NCBI GenBank assembly: GCA_900549685.1
Contig: UROX01000166.1
Location: forward strand, 1 to 5,284
Origin: an uncultured Alistipes sp.
GTDB lineage: Bacteria; Bacteroidota; Bacteroidia; Bacteroidales; Rikenellaceae
DNA: 5,284 bases
Reading direction: 5' to 3'
Of the stretch, positions 1-5,284 are shown one piece after another (the stretch's first letter is position 1; every line of letters starts with the position of its first letter). Below the pieces are notes generated by a model. The model was not told the origin of the DNA, did not search any database, and saw nothing but the letters and a program-made list of their open reading frames with translations. Made by a program: the position numbers and the translations under genes.

Positions 1-290
1 GATACCCTCTGTTTTTGCAGTTGTATTTTCGATGCGCTTCCCTTGATCGGAGCTGCTTCTGCCCCGGTATGCGAGATCGTCGGCTGCGTACTCGGATCGG
101 CCTCCTCCGGCTCCTGTCTGGAGAGGGATTCGATGCGGTCCGAAAAACGAGATCGGCACAACGGATATGAAGAAACAAAGCTGTTCGCGGTTTCCGAATG
201 CTATGCAGTCCCCTTCTGCGAATCGGGATAATGGCGGTCGCCCGTGCCATTTGCATCTTTGTTTCGGGCTACTCGCGCGGTGGGAAGCCT
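1..290. other. Left flank without a convincing gene
   Basis: This stretch lies downstream of the leftward NADH dehydrogenase gene. A rightward frame is open from base 1 to a stop ending at 231, but its product is Cys/Ser-rich with no recognisable motif. On the minus strand a frame is open from a TTG at 159-161 to the window edge and would encode a polar peptide (…SDRIESLSRQEPEEADP…). Its composition looks more protein-like, but it has no ATG, no clear promoter and no family I recognise. A second, Arg-rich minus frame is also open and is probably noise. No tRNA or other RNA gene was recognised. The region may be intergenic, or may hold the 5' end of a gene extending beyond the window. Confidence 0.5.
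230..251. repeat. Short inverted repeat downstream of ndh
   Basis: AATGGC (230-235) and GCCATT (246-251) form a perfect 6-bp inverted repeat around a 10-nt GC-rich loop. It lies about 40 nt beyond the stop codon of the leftward NADH dehydrogenase. It could contribute to transcript ending or stability, but no T tract follows on the minus strand, so it is not a standard intrinsic terminator. A chance occurrence is quite possible. Confidence 0.25.
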
Positions 291-1580
291 CTATTCTTTT
301 CGGGGCTGCTCGTACGGGCCGACGATCAGACGGATGGGCAGGTCGTGCCCGAAGTAGTTCCAGACCCAGCCCCAGAAAACGTTGATCTTGCCCTGGATGC
401 CCAGCAGGAACATGATGTGGACGAGCGACCAGGCGAGCCATCCGACGAATCCTCCGAATTGCAGTTTCCCCCACTCCACGAAGGCGTGGTTACGGCCTAC
501 GGTGGCCATGACGCCGCGGTTGCGGTAACGGTAGGCTTTCGGCTGTTTGCCCTCGGCGATTCGTTGCAGATTGCGGGCGAGACACTTGCCCTGCGAAATG
601 GCTACGCGGGCCAGTTGCGGATGACCTTCCGGGTAGGCCGGATCGTCGTGCATCAGGGCCAGGTCGCCGATGGCGAAAACGTCCGGGCACTCTTTCACGC
701 GGTTGTATTCGTCTACGGCCAGACGCCCCGCCCTTTGCCGGGACGAGAGCGGAAGTCCCTCTACGGTGCTGCATTTGACGCCGCTGGTCCAGATCAGGTT
801 GCAGGTCTCGATGGGCTCTCCTTCGTCGAACTGCGCCCGGCGGTTTTCGAATCCTGTCATGCGCCGGTTCAGCAGAACCTTTACCCCTTTTCGTTCCAGT
901 ATCCGCAGCGCTGCGGCGGACGTTTTTTCCGACATGGCGGGCAGCACCCGGTCCTGTCCTTCGACTAGACAGATGTTCATGTGCGACATGTCCAGCCGGG
1001 GATAGTCGCGGGGCATGACGAATCGTTTCATCTCGGCCAGTGCCCCTGCGATCTCGACGCCCGAGGCCCCGCCGCCCACGATCACGATGTTGAGCCGCGC
1101 CCTGCGCTCCTCTTCGGTCGGAGCCGTGACGGCGAGTTCGAAGTTGCGAAGGATACGGTTGCGGATGTTGAGCGCGTCGGTCAGATTGGACATGGCCAGC
1201 GCTTCTTTTCTCACGTCGTCGAGACCGTAGAAGTTGGGGACGCACCCCGTGGCGAGAACCAGATAGTCGTAACGGATTTCTCCGATGGTCGTCCTGAGCG
1301 TCTTCCGGTCCGTGTCCACGCTCTCGATGTAGGCCATCCGGAAATAGAAGTCTCTCTGGCTGCGGAAAGCCTTCCGGAACGGAAAGGCGATGTCTCCCGC
1401 ATTGAGCTGGGAACTGGCCGCCTGATAGAGCAGCGGCTTGAACATATGGTAGTTGTGCTTGTCGATCAGAACGATCTGGAGACCGCTCCGTCTCAGGGCC
1501 TGCACCAGTGCGAGTCCGGCGAATCCGCCGCCTACGACGACGACGCGCTTCTGGTCCGTGTCGGGAATATTCATGGACAT
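291..1580 (-). CDS. ndh: Type II NADH:quinone oxidoreductase (NDH-2), FAD-dependent
   Basis: This gene encodes a 429-residue flavoprotein expected to pass electrons from NADH to the membrane quinone pool without pumping protons, at the inner face of the cytoplasmic membrane. Seen: an N-terminal FAD dinucleotide-binding motif GGGFAG (about residues 17-22) after a beta strand VVVV; an ATG motif (LATG, 109-112); a second Rossmann motif GGGASGVEIAG (169-179) for NADH; the FAD-contacting FAIGD (302-306); and PQLARVAISQG (321-331), matching the quinone-site region of NDH-2. A hydrophobic C-terminal stretch (about 376-396) fits membrane attachment. The length is typical. I chose the ATG at 1580 because it sits just ahead of the first beta strand. 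The same frame stays open back to 1787, but that extension overlaps cca and is Arg-rich shadow sequence. ATG 1574 is an alternative. It is probably co-transcribed with cca. Other members of this reductase fold are possible, but the double motif plus hydrophobic tail favours NDH-2. Confidence 0.9.
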   Translation of the reverse strand: MSMNIPDTDQKRVVVVGGGFAGLALVQALRRSGLQIVLIDKHNYHMFKPLLYQAASSQLNAGDIAFPFRKAFRSQRDFYFRMAYIESVDTDRKTLRTTIGEIRYDYLVLATGCVPNFYGLDDVRKEALAMSNLTDALNIRNRILRNFELAVTAPTEEERRARLNIVIVGGGASGVEIAGALAEMKRFVMPRDYPRLDMSHMNICLVEGQDRVLPAMSEKTSAAALRILERKGVKVLLNRRMTGFENRRAQFDEGEPIETCNLIWTSGVKCSTVEGLPLSSRQRAGRLAVDEYNRVKECPDVFAIGDLALMHDDPAYPEGHPQLARVAISQGKCLARNLQRIAEGKQPKAYRYRNRGVMATVGRNHAFVEWGKLQFGGFVGWLAWSLVHIMFLLGIQGKINVFWGWVWNYFGHDLPIRLIVGPYEQPRKE

Positions 1581-1648
1581 AGTTATCCGATTTTTACCGC
1601 GATTATTCGGTGTTTCTCGAATCGGACGGACAAAAACTCTGCCGGGCT

Positions 1649-3055
1649 TTATTCTTCTTTTTTCGTCAGGCCCCGTTCGGCGGCCAAACGCTCCATGAAA
1701 GCGAAGGCTTCGCCGTGGTCGTTGGCGATCACGCCGTCCAGAATGGCGTCCTTGATGGCGCTCTTGATTTCGCCGATGATGCGGCAAGGCTCGAGTCCGT
1801 AGACCCGCATGATCTCCTCGCCGGTAACGGGCGGCTGGAAGTTCCGGACACGGTCCTTTTCCTCGATCTCGCGCAGCTTGACGCGGACGAGTTCGAAGTT
1901 TTGCAGATAGCGTTTCACTTTGGCGTCGTTGGCCGAGGTAATGTCCGCTTCGCAGAGCGTCATCAGATCGTCGATGTCGTCGCCCGCCTCGAACAGTAGC
2001 CGCCGAACAGCCGAATCCGTCACGATCTCTTCGGAGAGGATGATCGGTCGCAGGTGGAGAAAAACGAGTTTCTGGACATACTTCATCTTTTCGTTCATCG
2101 GCAGCTTCATCGTGCGGAAAATGCCGGGAATCATTTTCGACCCCACGACCTCATGACCGTGGAACGTCCACCCGATTTTCGGGTCGTAGGCTCTGGTACG
2201 CGGCTTGCCGATGTCGTGCAGCAGGGCGGCCCACCGCAACCACAGGTCGTCGGTTCGCAGGGCGATGTTGTCGAGCACCTTGAGCGTGTGCCGGAAGTTG
2301 TCCTTGTGCGCCCGGTTCCCCACCCTTTCCACGCCTTTGAGCCGCGAGAGTTCCGGAAAAATCAGTTCGAGCAGACCGCAGCGGTCGAACAGGTCGAATC
2401 CCATCGAAGGAACGGGCGAGAGCATGATTTTGTTCAGCTCGGTGAGAATCCTTTCCTTCGAGACGATTTTGATCCGCTCGCGGTTGCGTGCGATGGCGTC
2501 GAACGTTTCGGGATAGATGTCGAATCCGAGCTGGGTGGCGAACCTGACGGCGCGGATCATGCGCAACGGATCGTCCGAAAACGTCGTGTCCGGGTCGCAG
2601 GGGGTACGGATCAGCTGCCTGTCGAGGTCGTCCATCCCGCCGAACGGATCGACCAGTTCGCCGAACGTCGCGTCGTTCAGCGAGAAGGCCATCGCGTTGA
2701 TCGTGAAATCGCGCCGGAGCTGGTCGTCCTCGATCGTTCCGTCCTCGACGATGGGTTTGCGCGAATCGGCGCGGTAAGATTCCTTGCGGGCGCCGACGAA
2801 CTCCACCTCCCATGCACCGCACCGCAGCATGGCCGTGCCGAAATTCTTGAAGACGGATACATGGCCGCCCGTCTGCCGTCCCAGCTCCCGGGCGATGTCG
2901 ATGCCGCTGCCGGTCACGACGATGTCGATGTCCGTGCAGGGACGGCGCAGAAAGTGGTCCCGGACGTAGCCGCCGATGACGAAAGCCTGCACGCCTCGGG
3001 CGTCGGCTATCGCACCTATTTGTCTGAAAAGCGGGGCGCTCAGGGCTTCGTTCAT
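1649..3055 (-). CDS. cca: CCA tRNA nucleotidyltransferase with HD domain
   Basis: This 468-residue class II nucleotidyltransferase adds or repairs the 3'-CCA end of tRNAs in the cytoplasm, using CTP and ATP. Seen: the signature GGYVRD (28-33) followed by the metal-binding DxD at D42 and D44 (TDIDIVV); the conserved RRDFTINAMAF (114-124); DPFGGMDDL (136-144); DDPLRMIRAVRFA (161-173); and ERILTEL (201-207), all typical of the poly(A) polymerase/CCA-adding head and neck. A C-terminal HD phosphohydrolase-like domain follows, with H256 and the doublet H280-D281 (LLHDIGK) plus FHGHE (298-302), as in many bacterial Cca proteins; in relatives it can remove 2',3'-cyclic phosphate. Nothing is missing or frameshifted. 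The ATG at 3053-3055 lies 3 nt after the pdxJ stop, so it is probably translated from a pdxJ transcript. The family also contains poly(A) polymerase I and A-adding enzymes; a full CCA-adding role is the likeliest here. Confidence 0.93.
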   Translation of the reverse strand: MNEALSAPLFRQIGAIADARGVQAFVIGGYVRDHFLRRPCTDIDIVVTGSGIDIARELGRQTGGHVSVFKNFGTAMLRCGAWEVEFVGARKESYRADSRKPIVEDGTIEDDQLRRDFTINAMAFSLNDATFGELVDPFGGMDDLDRQLIRTPCDPDTTFSDDPLRMIRAVRFATQLGFDIYPETFDAIARNRERIKIVSKERILTELNKIMLSPVPSMGFDLFDRCGLLELIFPELSRLKGVERVGNRAHKDNFRHTLKVLDNIALRTDDLWLRWAALLHDIGKPRTRAYDPKIGWTFHGHEVVGSKMIPGIFRTMKLPMNEKMKYVQKLVFLHLRPIILSEEIVTDSAVRRLLFEAGDDIDDLMTLCEADITSANDAKVKRYLQNFELVRVKLREIEEKDRVRNFQPPVTGEEIMRVYGLEPCRIIGEIKSAIKDAILDGVIANDHGEAFAFMERLAAERGLTKKEE

Positions 3056-3058
3056 GGC

Positions 3059-3778
3059 TTATCGGTTTTGGAGTTGCTTGCGGTAGAGCTGTATGGTGTT
3101 CTCGAATCCCAGATACAGGGCGTCCGAGATCAGGGCATGGCCGATGGATACTTCCTTGAGTCCGGGAATCGTGCGGGCGAAATAGCCCAGATTCTCGAGG
3201 TTCAGATCGTGTCCTCCGTTGATGTCCAGTCCGTACCGTATCGCTTCCCGGGCCGTTTCCACGAACGGTGCGACGGCAGCTTCCCTGCCCGAAGCGTAGG
3301 CTCGGGCGTAGGATTCGGTGTAGAGTTCGATGCGGTCGGTGCCGGTTGCAGCGGCGGCTTCCACCAGCTTCGGGTCGGGATCGAGGAAGATGGAGGTACG
3401 GATGCCTTTGGATTTGAACAGCGTAACGATTTACGTCAGAAACTGCCGGTGCTCGATCGTGTTCCATCCGGCGTTCGAGGTGACGGCGTCGTGGGCGTCG
3501 GGTACGAGCGTGACCTGTGCCGGCAGGGTTTCCAGCACCAGTTCGACGAAACTCTCTATGGGGTTGCCTTCGATGTTGAGTTCGGTGGCGATGACCGCTT
3601 TGAGATCGCGTACGTCCCGGTAGCGGATGTGGCGTTCGTCGGGACGCGGATGCACGGTGATGCCCTGCGCACCGAAACGTTCGGCGTCGAGCGCGGCCTT
3701 GACTACGTTCGGCAGATCGCCTCCTCGCGAATTGCGCAACGTGGCGATCTTATTGATGTTCACACTCAGCTTTGTCAT
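3059..3778 (-). pseudogene. pdxJ: Pyridoxine 5'-phosphate synthase, interrupted by an in-frame stop
   Basis: PdxJ condenses 1-deoxy-D-xylulose 5-phosphate with 3-amino-2-oxopropyl phosphate to make pyridoxine 5'-phosphate, the ring-closing step of the DXP-dependent vitamin B6 route. The frame from ATG 3778 to TAA 3059-3061 has 239 sense positions, the usual size, but codon 116 is TAA (3431-3433). Before it are SVNINKIATLRNSRGG and the active-site segment TVHPRPDERH (H43, R45, H50) with E70 in ELNIEGNP. After it, in the same frame, are GIRTSIFLDPD (125-135), IELYTE with E151, the catalytic-loop NGGHDL with H190, and IGHALISDALYLG (213-225). All active-site positions known from E. coli PdxJ are therefore present, split between the halves. 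Relatives I recall have Glu at the stop position (FLTE/FLSE), so GAA to TAA is one substitution. The first half alone lacks much of the barrel and should be inactive. A GTG at 3364 could in principle restart translation. Sequencing error is a real alternative. Confidence 0.9.
3431..3433 (-). other. Premature TAA stop inside pdxJ
   Basis: The plus strand reads TTA here, giving TAA in the pdxJ frame between …HRQFLT and IVTLFKSKGIRTS. There is no frame shift, since both flanks translate in one frame with full conservation. It is the only in-frame stop before the natural terminator. No pyrrolysine- or selenocysteine-type codon is involved, because TAA is not used for either. Confidence 0.95.
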
Positions 3779-3787
3779 ATTTTTCCT

Positions 3788-3795
3788 TATTTTTG
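3788..3795 (+). promoter_or_regulatory. Bacteroidota -7 box, probable nadK promoter
   Basis: TATTTTTG fits the TAnnTTTG -7 consensus recognised by the Bacteroidota primary sigma factor. It lies about 39 nt before the nadK ATG, giving a predicted leader of roughly 30 nt. The nearest upstream TTTG (3771-3774) is only 13 nt away, closer than the usual spacing of about 19-21, so the -33 element is weak or absent. Confidence 0.55.
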
Positions 3796-3801
3796 CCCCG
3801 G

Positions 3802-3809
3802 TAAAGTTA
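3802..3809 (-). promoter_or_regulatory. Possible -7 box for pdxJ
   Basis: Read on the minus strand this is TAACTTTA, one mismatch from TAnnTTTG. It lies about 23 nt ahead of the pdxJ ATG, leaving a leader of roughly 15-20 nt rich in A (AAAAATAAGGAAAAAT). No clear -33 TTTG is visible upstream. It sits within 20 nt of the nadK box on the other strand, so the two promoters would overlap. Confidence 0.35.
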
Positions 3810-3834
3810 CATCATTTTTAACGAATCGGATGCG

Positions 3835-4719
3835 ATGAATGTCGTTTTGTACGGACGCCCCCGGGCCGCTTACACGGCCGAGGAACTCGACCGGCTGTTT
3901 AATGCGCTGGAAAGTAACGGTATGCAGTGTCGGATCAATGCCGATTTCGCGGCTCAGGCCGCTGCGCTGACCGGACGGACTTTCGGTGCCGGGTCGCTGT
4001 ACGACGAGCGGCAGGATGCCGGGGAGGATGCCGAGGTGATGATAAGTTACGGCGGCGACGGGACTTTTCTGGACTGCGTGCGGTTGCTCGGCGGCCGTCC
4101 CGTGCCGATCGTGGGGATCAATTCCGGTCGTCTGGGCTTCTTGGCCGACGTGTCCCGGGAACACCTCGAAAGCGCTCTCTCGGATATCGGCCGCGGGAAT
4201 TTCACGATCACGCCGCGGACGCTTCTGCATGTCCGTGGCGATTTTTGCGAGGCGCCCCGCTATCCCTATGCGTTCAACGAACTGGCCGTCCAGAGACAGA
4301 ATGCCAATATGATCTCGACCGAGGTGTATGTCGATGGCGAGATGATCGCCGCCTATTGGGGCGACGGTGTGCTGGTCTCGACGCCGGCCGGCTCGACGGC
4401 CTATTCGCTCAGCGTGGGCGGGCCGGTCGTGGCTCCGGACTGCCGCTGCTTTCTGATTTCCCCCATCGCGCCGCACAACCTGACGATGCGGCCCGTCGTG
4501 ATTCCCGATTCGGGAGAGATCACGTTCCGCGTAACGACCCGCGAAGCCGGTTTCGCCGTGTCGCTCGACAACCGCAGCTATTCGGCCCGAAGCGGAGCGG
4601 CTTTCCGGGTATGCAAGTCGCCCGATCCGATTTTTTTGGTCCGGCTTCAAAATATATCTTTCTACGATACGTTAAGGAATAAAATGATGTGGGGAATCGA
4701 TTCGCGCCATCCGCGCTGA
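3835..4719 (+). CDS. nadK: NAD kinase
   Basis: This 294-residue cytoplasmic enzyme phosphorylates NAD+ to NADP+ using ATP, and is the only route to NADP in most bacteria. Seen: the hallmark GGDGT (73-77, catalytic D75) followed by FLD; GINSGRLGFLADV (94-106); the NE pair (N148-E149) in AFNELAVQR; and the glycine-rich conserved block GDGVLVSTPAGSTAYSLSVGGP (about 176-197) that forms the NAD site, followed by SPIAPHNLTMRPVVIP (209-224). Length and domain order match the family. The ATG at 3835 is well placed: the protein begins with a beta strand (MNVVLYGR), as in homologues. It is divergent from pdxJ with a 56-nt gap and precedes uppS in the same direction, an arrangement I recall from Bacteroides-type genomes. 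There is no clear Shine-Dalgarno, as usual in this phylum. An ATG-CGA-TGA triplet run overlaps the start codon. Confidence 0.96.
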   Translation: MNVVLYGRPRAAYTAEELDRLFNALESNGMQCRINADFAAQAAALTGRTFGAGSLYDERQDAGEDAEVMISYGGDGTFLDCVRLLGGRPVPIVGINSGRLGFLADVSREHLESALSDIGRGNFTITPRTLLHVRGDFCEAPRYPYAFNELAVQRQNANMISTEVYVDGEMIAAYWGDGVLVSTPAGSTAYSLSVGGPVVAPDCRCFLISPIAPHNLTMRPVVIPDSGEITFRVTTREAGFAVSLDNRSYSARSGAAFRVCKSPDPIFLVRLQNISFYDTLRNKMMWGIDSRHPR

Positions 4720-4753
4720 AAGAGTGCAGTGCGAGGCGAAAACTCCGCTTCAG

Positions 4754-4787
4754 TTTGGGAAAATTCGCATCAATAGTGTTATATTTG
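4754..4787 (+). promoter_or_regulatory. Probable uppS promoter (-33/-7)
   Basis: TATATTTG (4780-4787) is a perfect match to the TAnnTTTG -7 consensus. TTTG at 4754-4757 is a candidate -33 element with a 22-nt spacer, slightly longer than usual. Transcription would start near 4793-4795, giving a leader of about 20 nt before the uppS ATG. The local drop into A/T-rich sequence within this GC-rich window supports a promoter. I see no intrinsic terminator between nadK and this site, so read-through from nadK is also likely. Confidence 0.65.
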
Positions 4788-4812
4788 CATTTTATACAAT
4801 CGAAAAACGCCA

Positions 4813-5284
4813 ATGAGCAATAACGAACCTCGAAATATTCCGCGACACGTGGCCCTGATCATGGACGGCAACGGACGGTGGGCCAAAGAGCGCGGACAGG
4901 AACGTGTTTACGGACATATCAACGGGGTGGAAAGCATGCGCAAGGTGGTCGAAGCCGCCCTGCGGCGTGGTGTGCGGTATCTGACCGTATACGCTTTCTC
5001 CACCGAAAACTGGGGACGTCCGGCCGAGGAGGTTCAGGCTCTCATGGAGCTGCTGTGCAAGTCGTTGGCCAACGAAACGGGCGAACTCGAGAAAAACGGG
5101 GTGCGGATGCGTTTTATCGGCGATATAGAGTCCCTCTCTCCCGAAGTGAGGGCCGCTGTGGCCGCCAGCGAACGGGCGACCGGGCACAACGACCGCCTGA
5201 CGCTCGTTATCGCCGTCAATTACAGTTCCCGGTGGGAAATCACACGGCTGGCACGTACGCTTGCCTCCGAGGCCGCCGCGGGGC
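4813..5284 (+). CDS. uppS: Isoprenyl transferase (undecaprenyl diphosphate synthase), 3' end cut
   Basis: This cis-prenyltransferase adds isopentenyl units to farnesyl diphosphate to build undecaprenyl diphosphate, the lipid carrier for peptidoglycan and surface polysaccharides, at the cytoplasmic membrane face. The first 157 residues are visible and the frame runs off the window; about 90 residues are missing by comparison with the usual length near 245. Seen: HVALIMDGNGRWA (12-24) with catalytic D18 and the diphosphate-binding NGR loop (N20, R22); GHINGVES (34-41); YAFSTENWGRP (60-70); RFIGD (100-104); and NYSSRWEI (136-143). The C-terminal Arg/Ser diphosphate-binding motif and the dimer interface lie outside. 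The ATG at 4813 places the MDGN motif at the normal distance from the N-terminus. The upstream leader is A-rich without a Shine-Dalgarno. In related genomes I recall a bamA-type outer-membrane assembly gene following, which cannot be checked here. Confidence 0.95.
   Translation, partial: MSNNEPRNIPRHVALIMDGNGRWAKERGQERVYGHINGVESMRKVVEAALRRGVRYLTVYAFSTENWGRPAEEVQALMELLCKSLANETGELEKNGVRMRFIGDIESLSPEVRAAVAASERATGHNDRLTLVIAVNYSSRWEITRLARTLASEAAAG

Noticed and set aside
198..968. Plus-strand open frame opposite the 3' half of ndh (and a similar one at 981-1802)
   Set aside because: Same explanation: a shadow of the NADH dehydrogenase and cca frames, with biased composition and no recognisable domain.
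1581..1787. A 69-residue N-terminal extension of the NADH dehydrogenase
   Set aside because: The frame is open, but the extension is Arg-rich, overlaps the end of cca, and lies ahead of the normal FAD-fold start; the ATG at 1580 fits the family.
3059..3364. A separate small gene starting at GTG 3364
   Set aside because: Its product is the C-terminal part of PdxJ in the same frame as the upstream half; the 22 codons between the stop and this GTG also match PdxJ, so it is a fragment, not an independent gene.
3431..3433. Programmed stop-codon read-through in pdxJ
   Set aside because: TAA is the tightest stop, there is no known recoding in this family, and I saw no downstream structure supporting it; a point mutation or sequence error is far simpler.
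2054..3838. A 594-codon plus-strand open frame opposite cca and pdxJ
   Set aside because: It runs antisense to two well-recognised genes and shows no family motif. Long antisense open frames are expected when G/C-rich third positions make TTA, CTA and TCA rare on the coding strand.
3787..4650. Minus-strand frame of 287 codons opposite nadK
   Set aside because: nadK is unmistakable on the other strand. This frame shows only the composition of an antisense shadow.
4720..4779. Intrinsic terminator after nadK
   Set aside because: I found no GC-rich perfect hairpin followed by a T run; partial complementarity around GCGAGGC and CTCCGC does not form a convincing stem.

Overview
The window looks like ordinary chromosomal housekeeping DNA from a GC-rich member of the Bacteroidota. 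My best guess is Rikenellaceae/Alistipes. This rests on the strong G/C third-position bias, on TAnnTTTG-type -7 promoter boxes with A-rich leaders lacking a Shine-Dalgarno sequence, on the Bacteroidota style of the PdxJ N-terminus (MTKLSVNINKIATLRN), and on the divergent pdxJ / nadK-uppS arrangement, which I recall from Bacteroides-type genomes. The genus is an inference, not a demonstrated fact.

Layout. Positions 1-290 hold no gene I can defend; there is only a weak leftward open frame and a small inverted repeat. From 3778 leftwards runs a minus-strand cluster: pdxJ (vitamin B6 synthesis), then cca (tRNA CCA-adding enzyme with an HD domain) 3 nt later, then a type II NADH:quinone oxidoreductase 68 nt after that. 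From 3835 rightwards run nadK (NAD kinase) and uppS (isoprenyl/undecaprenyl diphosphate synthase), the latter cut by the window edge. The 56-nt gap between pdxJ and nadK appears to carry back-to-back promoters. uppS has a good promoter of its own in the 93-nt gap after nadK.

The most notable observation is in pdxJ. A single in-frame TAA (3431-3433, minus strand) interrupts an otherwise intact, full-length and well-conserved 239-codon frame, at a position where relatives as I recall them carry Glu (GAA to TAA is one base). It is either a very recent nonsense mutation, a sequencing/assembly error, or, least likely, a read-through site. If real, it should abolish de novo pyridoxal phosphate synthesis by the DXP-dependent route and could affect the tightly spaced cca downstream.

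The genes share cofactor and core-metabolism themes: PLP synthesis, NADP supply, NADH oxidation, tRNA maturation and the lipid carrier for the cell wall. They do not form one pathway. I found no mobile element, CRISPR array, RNA gene or novel defence-like system.
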